The translations under genes were made by a program, and so were the position numbers. Shown here in pieces: positions 50,593 through 59,375 of a DNA stretch of 64,000 bases. The stretch is taken from assembly GCF_014203795.1 (NCBI RefSeq), contig NZ_JACHJU010000004.1, forward strand, positions 310,001 to 374,000. The letters are read 5' to 3'. Under the pieces are notes generated by a model that was not told the DNA's origin, made no database searches, and saw only the letters and a program-made list of their open reading frames with translations. This DNA is from Streptosporangium album (GTDB lineage: Bacteria; Actinomycetota; Actinomycetes; Streptosporangiales; Streptosporangiaceae). Numbering within the stretch: the first letter of the stretch is position 1; each line of letters starts with the position of its first letter.

Positions 50593-51489
50593 TCAAGGTC
50601 TGACCACCGCGACCGGGCAGCGGGCATGGTTCAGCACGCCGCGGCTGACGGAGCCCAGTAGCACCGAACCGACGGCACCCATCCCCCGCGACCCCACGAC
50701 GACGAGGTCGGCCCTGGTGGAGGCGTCTTCGAGGGCGTCGACGGGGTGCGCACTGTGGACGTCCTGCACCACCTTCACCTCGGGGAACTTCTCCTGCCAG
50801 GCGCTGAGTCCGTCCTTGACCATCTGGTGCTGTGTGTGGCGGATCTCGTCCATGTTGTAGGAGATCTCCGGGGCGAAGGCATGCACCGGCAGCTGCCAGG
50901 CGTGTACGGCGCGCAACGCGCAACCGCGCAACCTGGCCTGTTCGAAGGCGTAGGCCAGCGCGGGCTCGCACTGCGGGGAGTCGTCGACACCGACGACGAC
51001 CTCGCGGTGCGTCTCCTCACCGCCGAGGCGGACCACGACCACCGGGCCATGGGCGTGCCCGGCCACATGAGCGCTCACCGATCCGACCAGGGCTCCCGCG
51101 AAACCGCCCAGCCCCCTGCTGCCGAGCACGATCTCGGTGGCGTTCTCGGCCTGTTCCCGCAGGACCGCGACCGGGGAGCCCTCGATCAGCTCGGTGCCCA
51201 CCTCGACGGACGGCTGGCGCGCCCGTGCCATGCGCTCGGCCTCCAGTAGCACCTCCCGCCCGTTCACGATCAGTGTGTCCGGTTGACTGGGAGTGGCGAA
51301 CCGGGGGATGTCGTAGGGCCCGCGCTCCACGACGTGCACGATCCGCAGCGGCAGCCGTCGCAGGGAGGCGTCGTCCGCGGCCCATCGCACCGCTCTGTCC
51401 GCGTCGGCCGAGCCGTCCACCCCGACGACGACCGTAGAGGAGCCGTCACGCGCGTCCGGAACCGGCTGGTAGGTGTCCGTCGAAGTCAT
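50593..51489 (-). CDS. Universal stress protein, tandem UspA domains (USP 2)
   Basis: A 298-residue two-domain UspA protein. The domains start at VVVGVDGSADADRAVRWA and VVVGVDDSPQCEPALAYA; ATP loops are GSRGLGGFAGALVGS and GSRGMGAVGSVLLGS. A 17-residue N-terminal extension precedes the first strand. ATG 51489 follows AGGAGGGG. A separate unit: it ends 179 nt before the CBS-BON start and has its own motif copy. Confidence 0.93.
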   Translation of the reverse strand: MTSTDTYQPVPDARDGSSTVVVGVDGSADADRAVRWAADDASLRRLPLRIVHVVERGPYDIPRFATPSQPDTLIVNGREVLLEAERMARARQPSVEVGTELIEGSPVAVLREQAENATEIVLGSRGLGGFAGALVGSVSAHVAGHAHGPVVVVRLGGEETHREVVVGVDDSPQCEPALAYAFEQARLRGCALRAVHAWQLPVHAFAPEISYNMDEIRHTQHQMVKDGLSAWQEKFPEVKVVQDVHSAHPVDALEDASTRADLVVVGSRGMGAVGSVLLGSVSRGVLNHARCPVAVVRP

Positions 51490-51554
51490 GGTCCCCTCCT
51501 GGCGTGGATCGTCGGTTCAAGCGTCCGCTGCGGGCATAGAGGTTCCCAGGGGCG

Positions 51555-51582
51555 CCGGACCCGCTCGCGCAGGGACTTTCGG
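51555..51582 (-). promoter_or_regulatory. Stress-island inverted motif, copy 3 (left half weak)
   Basis: The right half GGGACTTTCGG is perfect; the left half is GCCGGACCC instead of GAAAGTCC. It ends 66 nt before USP 2. Confidence 0.5.
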
Positions 51583-51732
51583 CCTGATTTCCCGGGCGTC
51601 TTCACGGAGGCGGCCGATCCGCCGCCTGGCCGCGGAAGAGAGCCGGAGGGCCAGGTAGGTCATGCTGTTCGGGAGCCCCCGTCCGGGTGCGGCCTCGCGG
51701 TGTGAAGGGCCGGGCCCCGGGCGGATTCCCCG

Positions 51733-52215
51733 TCATTCCCACGCGACCCGGGGCAGGACCGGGGTCAGGCGGAACATCCCCGTCATCAACTCCGGCGGCT
51801 CCTCCCGCTCGGCGACCCGTCCGGCCACGGCCCTCAGCACGTCGGTGGCGGTCACCATCCCCACCAGCCTGTGTGCCTCCCCCAGGACCGGGATCGCGTC
51901 GACGCCGGCACCGACCATGGCGGCCGCCGCCTCGGCCAGGCGCGCGTCGAGCGTGGTGTGCGGGCATCGGCGATCGGCCAGCAACGCATGGACGCGCACG
52001 CGTGACTGCTCGATCGGGCCGCCGGACCAGTGAGCGGTGAGATCCTCCTTGGTGAGGACGCCCCGCAGGCGGCCGTTCCCCTCCACGACCGGCAGGTGAT
52101 GGATGCCCGCCCGGCACATGATCTCCCAGGCCATGAGCGGGGACTCGTCCGGGGCGACGGCGACCAGCGTCCTGCTCATCACCTGCCCCACCGTGAGGTT
52201 CTGTACGTCCATCAC
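51733..52215 (-). CDS. CBS-pair protein
   Basis: A 160-residue protein made of two CBS motifs: VGQVMSRTLVAVAPDESPLM and DARLAEAAAAMVGAGVDAIP with VTATDVLRAV at the end of the second. Such stand-alone Bateman modules sense AMP/ATP or NADPH. ATG 52215 overlaps the stop of USP 3 (TGATG), so it is translated with that gene. C-terminal 20 residues are variable. Confidence 0.88.
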   Translation of the reverse strand: MMDVQNLTVGQVMSRTLVAVAPDESPLMAWEIMCRAGIHHLPVVEGNGRLRGVLTKEDLTAHWSGGPIEQSRVRVHALLADRRCPHTTLDARLAEAAAAMVGAGVDAIPVLGEAHRLVGMVTATDVLRAVAGRVAEREEPPELMTGMFRLTPVLPRVAWE

Positions 52216-53078
52216 GCCTCCCCCCGGGCGCGTACCACCGCGACGGGGCAGTGGGCGTGGTGCAGGACTCCGTGACTCACCGAGCCCAGTACGGCCGAGC
52301 CGAGCCTGCCCAGGCTCCGCGAGCCGACGACCACCAGGTCCGCGGTGACGGACGCCTCGCAGATGACGGCGACGGGATGCCCGCAGACCGCCGTCTCCTC
52401 GACCTCGATCTGCGGATACTTCCCCCTCCAGGGGGTGAGCGTGTCCGCCGCGACACGCCGCTCGGTCTCCATGAGCTCCTCGATCAGCATCGGATAGGCG
52501 GTGGCCCCCTGTCCCATGACGGGCATCTGCCAGGTGTGGATCGCGTGCAGCCGGGCGCCGCGCCGGGTGGCCTCCTCGAATGCGTACTCCAGGGCCGCCG
52601 CCGAGTGGGTAGAGCCGTCGAAGCCGACGACGACCTCGTCATACGTCCGCTCCTGTGATCCTCTGACGACCACGACCGGTACGTTCACGTGCCCGGCCAG
52701 GGCGAGGGAGACCGAGCCGAGCAGCAGTCCGGTGAACCCGCCGAGGCCCCGGTTGCCCACCACGACCTCCTCGGCGTCCTCGGCCTCCCGCTGGAGGACC
52801 TCGGCGATCCGGCCCGTTTCGAGCACGGTCTCCACCTCGATCCCCGGGGCGCGTTCACGTGCCAGGTCGGCTGCGGTGTCGAGCACGCCCTGGCAGTAGC
52901 CGGTCATGGAGTCGCGGAACCCCGGAGGGGTCTGCAGCGGGATGTCGTAGGTCCACGGTTCGCGCACGTGAACGATCCGCAGGGCGCGTCCCCGCCGCGC
53001 CGCGTCGGCGGCGGCCCACGCGACCGCGGCCCGCGAAGAAGGTGAGTCGTCCGCGCCCACCACTACATGCGCTGTCAT
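52212..53078 (-). CDS. Universal stress protein, tandem UspA domains (USP 3)
   Basis: A 288-residue two-domain UspA protein: VVVGADDSPSSRAAVAWA and VVVGFDGSTHSAAALEYA begin the domains; ATP loops are GNRGLGGFTGLLLGS and GSRSLGRLGSAVLGS. The third position of the second loop (S for G) departs from the consensus. ATG 53078 is supported by GGGAGGCGAC immediately upstream. First gene of a two-gene operon with the CBS protein. Confidence 0.93.
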   Translation of the reverse strand: MTAHVVVGADDSPSSRAAVAWAAADAARRGRALRIVHVREPWTYDIPLQTPPGFRDSMTGYCQGVLDTAADLARERAPGIEVETVLETGRIAEVLQREAEDAEEVVVGNRGLGGFTGLLLGSVSLALAGHVNVPVVVVRGSQERTYDEVVVGFDGSTHSAAALEYAFEEATRRGARLHAIHTWQMPVMGQGATAYPMLIEELMETERRVAADTLTPWRGKYPQIEVEETAVCGHPVAVICEASVTADLVVVGSRSLGRLGSAVLGSVSHGVLHHAHCPVAVVRARGEA

Positions 53079-53137
53079 GTCGCCTCCCTGGGCTCTCACT
53101 TCCATCCGACCGTCTCCCGGCGTTTTTCGCAGCGGCC

Positions 53138-53165
53138 GAAAGACCTGGTCATCCGGGACTTCCGG
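53138..53165 (-). promoter_or_regulatory. Stress-island inverted motif, copy 4
   Basis: GAAAGACC, nine bases, then GGGACTTCCGG; it ends 60 nt before the USP 3 start. Confidence 0.65.
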
Positions 53166-53211
53166 CACTGGCTTGGACGTGACCGTCCCGTCGCTCCTCG
53201 CTCCTCGCGCC

Positions 53212-54060
53212 TCAAGCGGGATGCGGAACCACCGCGACCGGGCAGTGGGCGTGAAGCAGCACGCCACGGCTCACCGAGCCGAGGACGGCCGCGCCGAACC
53301 CGCCGAGCCCTCGCGATCCCACCACCACCAGGTCCGCCTGGGCCGAGGCGTCGCAGAGGGCGGCCACCGGATGGGACTGGACCGTCGTCTCGGCCGTCTC
53401 CACCTGCGGATGGCGTTCCAGCCACGCCTTCAGCGCCTCCCGCACCGCGCTTTCACCGGAGCCGGAGAGGTCCTGGGGAGGAGCGGAGCGGCCGAGCGCG
53501 TACGGCACCTGCCAGGCGTGGACCACCCGGAGACGGGCCCCTCGGCGGGCGGCCTCCGCGAAGGCGTACTCCAGCGCGGCCTGGGACGCCTCCGACCCGT
53601 CGAACCCCACGGCGATCTCCGCTTGGACGGTGTCCTGGTCGCTGCGCACGACGACCAGCGGACAGGACGTGTGCCCCGACAGCCCCATCCCCACCGACCC
53701 GACCAGCATGCCGGCGAAACCGCCCAGCCCCCGGCTGCCGACGACGACCTGGACCGCCTGCTCGGCCGCCGCGAGCAGTGTCTCGATGATCCGGCCCGGG
53801 ATGAGCGCGGCGGTCACCGCCAGGCCGGGAGCCTGGGCCCGTGCGGCGTCGGCCGCGGCGTCGGTCATCTCCTCGCAGGATCGGGACACGCCTTCGGGGG
53901 CCTCAGGCACCTGCAGGTAGGGAACGTCATAGGCCCACGTCTCGCACACGTGGACGACGCGCAGGGCGCAGTTGCGGCGGACGGCGTCTTCCGCCGCCCA
54001 CTTCACCGCGATGGCCGCCGGTCTCGAACCGTCCGTACCGACCAGAACGTGCCCGGCCAT
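53212..54060 (-). CDS. Universal stress protein, tandem UspA domains (USP 4)
   Basis: A 282-residue two-domain UspA protein: VLVGTDGSRPAAIAVKWA and IAVGFDGSEASQAALEYA; ATP loops GSRGLGGFAGMLVGS and GSRGLGGFGAAVLGS, both canonical. ATG 54060 follows GGAGGAGGGGG. It ends 51 nt upstream of copy 4 of the motif, and has its own copy upstream. The IS1182 insertion is 171 nt beyond its start. Confidence 0.93.
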   Translation of the reverse strand: MAGHVLVGTDGSRPAAIAVKWAAEDAVRRNCALRVVHVCETWAYDVPYLQVPEAPEGVSRSCEEMTDAAADAARAQAPGLAVTAALIPGRIIETLLAAAEQAVQVVVGSRGLGGFAGMLVGSVGMGLSGHTSCPLVVVRSDQDTVQAEIAVGFDGSEASQAALEYAFAEAARRGARLRVVHAWQVPYALGRSAPPQDLSGSGESAVREALKAWLERHPQVETAETTVQSHPVAALCDASAQADLVVVGSRGLGGFGAAVLGSVSRGVLLHAHCPVAVVPHPA

Positions 54061-54129
54061 GTCCCCCTCCTCCGCCTCGTGGTCGCGTCATCTCCATCGC
54101 ACACCTCCGGCGGGCAGCCCGCAGGGGCC

Positions 54130-54157
54130 GAACGTCCCCCGCCCGCGGGACCTCCGC
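54130..54157 (-). promoter_or_regulatory. Stress-island inverted motif, copy 5
   Basis: GAACGTCC, nine bases, then GGGACCTCCG; it ends 70 nt before the USP 4 start. The IS1182 element begins about 75 nt farther out and leaves the site intact. Confidence 0.65.
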
Positions 54158-54231
54158 CCCTTCTCCGTCGCGCCGGTGAGCACCATCTGACAAGGCGCTA
54201 CCGGGCTGCGGGCCGGTGCTCCGGCCTTCAG

Positions 54232-55991
54232 GACTCCGTTGGCGAACCCGGTTGATCGTTCCGGAAGCTCTAACTAAGGTCTGCGCAAGATCCGAATTGG
54301 GCTGGAGGGCGGGCAGCGTGTCGATGTATCCGAAGTCGTTCATGGAGATTCCGGAGTCGACCCGCAGGGTCGCGGTGGCCGCGTTTCCCAAGGGCAGCAT
54401 GTGCATGCGGCTGCGTGACGCGTTGGGGACGGTGTTCAGCGACGAGGAGTTCGCCGATCTGTTTCCCGGTGAGGGGCGGCCGGCTGAGTCTCCGGGACGG
54501 TTGGCGCTGGTGCTGCAATACGCCGAAGGCCTGTCGGATCGTCAGGCGGCCGATGCGGTTCGTGGTCGGCTCGATTGGAAGTACGCCCTGGCCTTGGAGT
54601 TGGAGGACTCCGGTTTCGACTTCTCGGTGTTCAGTGAGTTTCGGGACCGGGTGATCGATGGCTCGGCCGAGGAACGGATTTTGGAGCTGCTGCTGGAGCG
54701 GTTGTGGCGGGCTCGCCTGCTGCGTGCGGGTGGTCGTGCGCGTACCGATTCCACCCACGTGTTGTCGGCCGCCCGGACGTTGAACCGGCTGGAGCTGGTG
54801 GTCGAGGCGATGCGGGCGGCCTTGAACGCGCCGGCGACCGCAGCGCCGTCCTGGCTGGCCCCGCTGATCAGCGAACAGTGGTGTGAGCGGTATGACCAGC
54901 GCGCCGACTCCTACCGCCTTCCCAAAGGGGACCAGGCCCGCGCTGAGCATGCGACCGTGGTGGGCCAGGACGGATACGCCCTGCTCGAAGCCGTCTACCG
55001 CCAGGATGCGCCGTCCTGGCTTCGTCGGATCGAGGCCGTGGAGACCCTGCGCAGGTGCTGGGTCCAGCAGTACTACCGTGACCACGCCGGGGTGCGGCTG
55101 CGCGAACAGAAAGATCTTCCTGTCGGCGGTAACCGGCTGGCCGGCCCCTATGACACCGACGCCCGCTACGCGGTCAAGCGCGGCAGCGGATGGACCGGCT
55201 ACAAGGTGCACCTGACCGAGACCTGCGAGCCGGACCGTCCGCACCTGATCACGCACGTGGCGACCACCCCCGCGCCGGTGGACGACAGCGAGGTCACCGG
55301 GCTGGTCCACGAGAGCCTGGAGCGGCGCGGGTTGCTGCCCGACGAACACGCCGTGGACAGCGCATATGTCAGCGCCGAGCATCTGGTGAGCGCTCGTGAC
55401 AGGTTCGGGATCGACGTCCTTGGCCCGGTCTCGGCCGACACCGGCTGGCAGACCAAAGACGGCGACGCGTTCCAGACCACCGATTTCTGCGTCAACTGGA
55501 ACGCTGGGCAGGTCATCTGCCCGCAGGGACATGCCAGTCCGTCCATGGCCGGCCAGCGCACCAGGACCGGGCATCCCGTCATCAAGGTGAACTTCTCCCA
55601 GGCCCACTGCACTCCCTGCCCGGTCCGCGCTCGATGCACCAAGTCGGCCACCGCCTCTCGCAAGCTCACCCTGCGGCCACGTGACCAGCACGAGGCGCTC
55701 GCTCAGGCTCGTGCCGTTCAGCAAGGCGAGCAGTGGCAGCGCCGCTATCAGATCCGGGCCGGGGTCGAAGACACGATCTCCCAGGCAGTCCGCGGTCATG
55801 GCCAGCGCCGTTCCCGCTACATCGGCCTGGCCAAGACCCACCTACAGAGCGTGTTGACCGCCACAGCGATCAACTTGGTACGCATCGACGCATGGCTGAC
55901 CGGCACGCCTTTAGGCCCAACCCGCACGTCACACTTCATCGGACTACGGTAAGCGATCAGTGCATAACGCACTGTATTCGCCAACGGAGTC
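54232..55991 (+). mobile_element. IS1182-family insertion sequence, complete, with 6-bp direct repeat
   Basis: Terminal inverted repeats are exact: GACTCCGTTGGCGAA at 54232-54246 and TTCGCCAACGGAGTC at 55977-55991. CTTCAG flanks it directly on both sides (54226-54231; 55992-55997). Removing the element and one repeat restores CCGGCCTTCAGGCCGG, a hairpin with 6-bp arms and a TTCA loop, so the element entered a stem-loop. It contains one uninterrupted transposase gene. Confidence 0.85.
54318..55952 (+). CDS. IS1182 family transposase
   Basis: A 544-residue DDE transposase. The N-terminal domain has TRRVAVAAFPKGSMCMRLRD and LQYAEGLSDRQAADAVRGRL (DUF772). Catalytic Asp is in RTDSTHVLSAAR, with a second Asp in EHAVDSAYVSAEHL; four C-terminal-region cysteines (CPQGH, CTPCPVRARC) form a zinc-binding insert, then VEDTISQAVRGHG supplies the Glu. 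GTG 54318 follows GGAGGGCGGGC; ATG 54324 is equivalent. Full length and probably active. Confidence 0.9.
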   Translation: MSMYPKSFMEIPESTRRVAVAAFPKGSMCMRLRDALGTVFSDEEFADLFPGEGRPAESPGRLALVLQYAEGLSDRQAADAVRGRLDWKYALALELEDSGFDFSVFSEFRDRVIDGSAEERILELLLERLWRARLLRAGGRARTDSTHVLSAARTLNRLELVVEAMRAALNAPATAAPSWLAPLISEQWCERYDQRADSYRLPKGDQARAEHATVVGQDGYALLEAVYRQDAPSWLRRIEAVETLRRCWVQQYYRDHAGVRLREQKDLPVGGNRLAGPYDTDARYAVKRGSGWTGYKVHLTETCEPDRPHLITHVATTPAPVDDSEVTGLVHESLERRGLLPDEHAVDSAYVSAEHLVSARDRFGIDVLGPVSADTGWQTKDGDAFQTTDFCVNWNAGQVICPQGHASPSMAGQRTRTGHPVIKVNFSQAHCTPCPVRARCTKSATASRKLTLRPRDQHEALAQARAVQQGEQWQRRYQIRAGVEDTISQAVRGHGQRRSRYIGLAKTHLQSVLTATAINLVRIDAWLTGTPLGPTRTSHFIGLR

Positions 55992-56178
55992 CTTCAGGCC
56001 GGGGGTGAAGGCCCGCGCGGGAAGGCCGCCAGGCCTGTTCGGCATTCCCTTGGGGCGTGTCCTGACCGGAGCGAACCGCCACGACTCCCCAAGTTCTGAG
56101 CCTGGGGGTCACGCCGTCGTATAACTGCGGCTCAGAGGCCGGATGTTCGCGGTTGGCATCCGCTATAGGGTGGCCGCC

Positions 56179-56769
56179 ATGCCGCCCAAGAGCTTCTACG
56201 ACCTGGCCTTCGGGGTGTCCCCAGGAGGGGCCCGTAAGGACGCCCACTACGTCCGGGGCAGCCTCGACGAGATCAAGGCCGATCTGGCATATGAGCTCTC
56301 CGAGAGCATCAATGTGTATCTGCTGTGCTGGTACGGCGCGGAGCTGGCGCTGCATGTGTACGAGCAGGGCGAACGGGTGCACTCGATCGACCTCCACCCG
56401 TTCATCACGGTCTCGGTCGACGGCTATCCGGACATCACCTTCCTTGACTCAGGCAAGCCGACCGGATACGACATCGGCGCGGACGACCGGGACAAGGTGA
56501 GGATGACGCTCTCTGACGGAATGTTCTCCGGGGAGCTCGACAATGCGATCAAGGTCACCGTTGATTGGGACGGCGTCGACGTCCCGTCACTGGTCGGCGA
56601 GATCGCGGTGGAGAACGACTATGTGAAGCTCATCGATGATCATCTCGACGGCCTCCACGATGACGATGACGATGACTTCGACGAGGATGACTTCGACGAG
56701 GACGAGCTGGAGGACGAGCTGATCGATCGGGGCTATATCCCTTACGGATTCATCGACTTCGAGGCTTGA
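56179..56769 (+). CDS. Hypothetical acidic protein with Asp/Glu-rich tail
   Basis: A 196-residue protein of unknown family. The N-terminal 150 residues look globular, with strands such as INVYLLCWYGAELALHVYEQ and YPDITFLDSGKPTGYD. Residues about 158-180 are almost all Asp, Glu and Phe, and the last residues are GYIPYGFIDFEA. There is no signal peptide or membrane segment. ATG 56179 has no clear ribosome site, and TATAGGG lies 12 nt before it, compatible with a near-leaderless transcript. An acidic tail could mimic nucleic acid, but nothing shows this. No partner is evident; it lies between IS elements. Confidence 0.65.
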   Translation: MPPKSFYDLAFGVSPGGARKDAHYVRGSLDEIKADLAYELSESINVYLLCWYGAELALHVYEQGERVHSIDLHPFITVSVDGYPDITFLDSGKPTGYDIGADDRDKVRMTLSDGMFSGELDNAIKVTVDWDGVDVPSLVGEIAVENDYVKLIDDHLDGLHDDDDDDFDEDDFDEDELEDELIDRGYIPYGFIDFEA

Positions 56770-56950
56770 GCCACGTCATCTGGGGGCTCCCGTACAGGAT
56801 CGCCTGCAGCTTGTCGAAGACGGTCCGGTCGCTGACCCGTCGGCGGTGGCAGCCCAGCGGGTGGGACGGATCGAACTCCGAGCGATAGGGCAGCAGAGCA
56901 GCAAATTGGTCCCACAGCGGCTCGGTCAGCCATGATGGCAGTGCAGGCAC
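56750..56950 (-). pseudogene. IS5-family transposase N-terminal fragment
   Basis: GTG 56950 begins VPALPSWLTEPLWDQFAALL then SEFDPSHPLGCHRRRVSDRT, the DUF4096-like start of IS5-type transposases of actinomycetes. After about 58 codons it breaks and stops (MTWLKPRSR). Its 3' edge overlaps the end of the acidic-protein gene on the other strand. Confidence 0.7.
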
Positions 56951-56999
56951 AGGTCCCCCGGATGATCACAGAGCGTCGCAACTCCATGCCGGGGCAGCG

Positions 57000-57146
57000 C
57001 CAGTCGCCGGCTCGGGCGTTCGGGTGCGCGCGGACGGTGTTCAACGATGGGCTGCGCACACGTCAAGACGCCCGCGAACAGGGCTTGCCGTACATCTCCG
57101 ACGGCGAGCTGTCCAAGCGGGTCATCACGGCCGCGAAGCAGACGCC
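57000..57146 (+). pseudogene. TnpB N-terminal fragment
   Basis: SPARAFGCARTVFNDGLRTR then QDAREQGLPYISDGELSKRV and ITAAKQTP match the first 50 residues of an IS605/IS607-type TnpB, where the helical wedge begins. It is cut at about 57146 against an IS1182 fragment and has no own start. Confidence 0.7.
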
Positions 57147-57149
57147 GGG

Positions 57150-57572
57150 GCGCCGGGCACATAGACCGCCTCCAGCAGGGCGAAAGCATCGGTCCCGACA
57201 CTCAGAGCCCACCGGGTCCGGGCGTCTTCCCCCTTGGGGAACCGATAGGCGTCCACCCGCGCCCCATACCGTTCGATCCACTCGGCCGAGACCACCGCCG
57301 TACTTCCAGTCGATCCGCCCGCGCACCGCGTCGGCGGCCTGCCGATCGCTCAGCCCTTCGGCGAACTGCAGCACCGACACCGGCGCCGGTATCCCGGGAG
57401 ACAGCCCAGGTCCGCCCCGCGCAGGAAACGCCTCGGCGAACTGCTCGTCTTCGAAGAACGGACCGAGTTCATCACGGACCCGCATCGCCAGACATCCCTT
57501 GGGGAAAGCCGCCCATGCTATCCGGACGGTTGATTCCGGCACCTCACCAGCGGGACAGGGACGCAGAGACAT
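57150..57572 (-). pseudogene. Second IS1182-family transposase, truncated and internally deleted
   Basis: ATG 57572 starts MSLRPCPAGEVPESTVRIAW; then AFPKGCLAMRVRDELGPFFE and LQFAEGLSDRQAADAVRGRI match the same N-terminal domain as the intact element at 54318, but with many differences. After DWKYG the catalytic part is deleted; a fragment in another frame (VVSAEWIERYGARVDAYRF) continues until about 57150. Confidence 0.75.
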
Positions 57573-57699
57573 GGCAGAACCTCCTCCACACACACTGCCT
57601 GCAAGAGGGTTCCTCCACCGTGTCACGTCAAACGATCATCACCACTCGAATCGGCCAACAGTCTTCCTGTCCCTTCCGGTGACGCCACGCAGGCGTGAA

Positions 57700-57899
57700 A
57701 ATTGGGGTGGGTTGCCCGCCGACGCCGGCATTGTCTCTGGGGCGTATGAGCCCGTCCAACAGTCTGGCGCCGGGGCCCGACCCTGACGGGTCACGCACTG
57801 TTGCCTTCGAGCACGCCGGTCAGACTGTTCGGTTCCCGACCGAGGCCCCCGGGCATCCCGCCACCTACCCCCTGATCTTGGTGAGGAGAACGATCACCG
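57700..57899 (+). ncRNA. Candidate bridge RNA region of the IS110 element
   Basis: About 200 nt of non-coding DNA precede the transposase, the position where IS110-group elements encode the bridge RNA that pairs with target and donor. Several short self-complementary tracts occur (e.g. GGGCCCGACCC, and TGACGGGTCA near 57783). The loops cannot be assigned without a folding model and element ends, so this rests on position only. Confidence 0.3.
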
Positions 57900-59264
57900 G
57901 TGACGATGCGAGAATCTGTGGAGATCCCGGACGAAGAACACGAGCGACTCATCGAACGGGTCGCCGCGATCGATGTGGCCAAGGCCTTCGGGAAGGTGTG
58001 TACCCGGGTGCCGCACGAAGGCAAGGCCGGTCGGCGGCCGACCAAGGTGTGGGACGTGGACGCCACCATGAACGCGGTCACCGAGCTGGGCGACCACCTG
58101 GTGTGCCAGGGAATCGAGAAGGTCACCGTCGAATCAACCGGGGATTACCGGCGCATCTGGTTCTACGTGCTGGAGGAGCGTGGCCTGGATGTGCAGCTGG
58201 TCAACGCCCGCGATGTGAAGAACCTGCCGGGCCGTCCGAAAACCGACAGGCTGGACGCGGTCTGGCTGGCCAAACTGACAGAGAAGGGGCTGCTGCGGCC
58301 CTCGTTCGTCCCGCCCAAGGAGATCCGGACGCTGCGGGACTACACCCGGATGCGGGTGGATCTGATCGGCGAGCGGACCCGGTACCGGCAGCGGCTGGAG
58401 AAACTGCTGGAAGACTCCCTGATCAAGGTGTCGTCGGTGGCCGGCACACCGACGACCGCCTCGACCCGGGACATGATCGAGGCATTGATCACCGGGGAGC
58501 GCGATCCGCGGGTGCCGGCCGAGCTGGCCCGGGGCAAGATGCGGGCCAAGATTCCCGCGCCGGTCGAGGCATTGACCGGCCAGTTCGACGGCCACCACGC
58601 CGAACTCGCCACGATACTGCCGGCGCAGATCGACAGCCTGGACGCGTCGATCGCCCAGCTCACCGCCCGCATCGAGACGCTGCTCGGGCAACTGCCCGCC
58701 GACCAGGCATCCGACGACCGTGACGATCACGGGCCGGGTGAGCACGCCGAGGTTGCCGCGATCATCCGCCAATCGCTGAACGCGGTGCAACGGTTGGACG
58801 AGATCCCCGGCATCAGTCCGGAGATCGCCCAGGTCATCCTGGCCGAGGTCGGGCTGGACATGACCCGCTTTGCCACTGCCGGCCACCTGGCCTCCTGGGC
58901 CAAGCCGTGTCCCCGCACCATCCAATCGGGGCCCAGGAGCCGGGGCGGCGAGACCGGCAAGGGCAATCCCTATCTGAAGGGCGTACTGGGAACCGCCGCG
59001 GCCGTGGCGGCCCGGACCGACACCTTCCTCGGCGAGCGCTACCGGCGGATCGTCAAACGCCGGGGCAAGCTCAAGGCCCTGGTCGCCGTGGCCCGCTCGA
59101 TCCTGGTCATCGTCTGGCACCTGCTGGCCGACCCCACCGCCCGCTACCGCGACCTGGGCGCCGACTACCACACCACCAAGATCGACCGGGATAAGAAGAC
59201 CCGCACCCACGTCCGGCAACTCCAAGCGCTCGGCTTCACCGTCGCCCTGACCCAGACCGCCTGA
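57900..59264 (+). CDS. IS110 family transposase (DEDD)
   Basis: A 454-residue recombinase. The N-terminal RuvC-like domain has Asp in RVAAIDVAKAFGKV, Glu in KVTVESTGDYRR and the KTDRLDAVWLAKL motif. The C-terminal Tnp_20 domain has LDEIPGISPEIAQVILAEVG and the serine-bearing region TIQSGPRSRGGETGKGNPYL. Length and motifs are complete. GTG 57900 lies 10 nt after AGGAGAA; ATG 57906 is possible. Confidence 0.9.
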   Translation: MTMRESVEIPDEEHERLIERVAAIDVAKAFGKVCTRVPHEGKAGRRPTKVWDVDATMNAVTELGDHLVCQGIEKVTVESTGDYRRIWFYVLEERGLDVQLVNARDVKNLPGRPKTDRLDAVWLAKLTEKGLLRPSFVPPKEIRTLRDYTRMRVDLIGERTRYRQRLEKLLEDSLIKVSSVAGTPTTASTRDMIEALITGERDPRVPAELARGKMRAKIPAPVEALTGQFDGHHAELATILPAQIDSLDASIAQLTARIETLLGQLPADQASDDRDDHGPGEHAEVAAIIRQSLNAVQRLDEIPGISPEIAQVILAEVGLDMTRFATAGHLASWAKPCPRTIQSGPRSRGGETGKGNPYLKGVLGTAAAVAARTDTFLGERYRRIVKRRGKLKALVAVARSILVIVWHLLADPTARYRDLGADYHTTKIDRDKKTRTHVRQLQALGFTVALTQTA

Positions 59265-59375
59265 CCCACACCGCTCCCCACCAGCCCTGACTCACATCGA
59301 TGGCCGGGGTTCGCTGCCGCGCGCCCGGCTGAGGTGGTCATTTTCCGGTCAGAGTCCTTCAGGGCGGAGTGGATG

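Larger units (their letters stand above)
57680..59340 (+). mobile_element. IS110-family element, boundaries uncertain
   Basis: An intact IS110-type transposase gene with an unusually long non-coding leader (from about 57680) and a short tail to the region before 59345. IS110 elements lack terminal inverted repeats and make small or no target duplications, so the ends cannot be fixed from one copy. Left neighbour is the IS1182 relic; right neighbour is USP 5. Confidence 0.45.

Noticed and set aside
53077-54255. 392-codon plus-strand frame opposite USP 4
   Set aside because: High-GC shadow frame; residues such as repeated HxLPGVD strings mirror the codons of the Usp gene on the other strand.
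54270-55841. 523-codon minus-strand frame inside the IS1182 element
   Set aside because: Antisense to an intact transposase; no recognisable domain.
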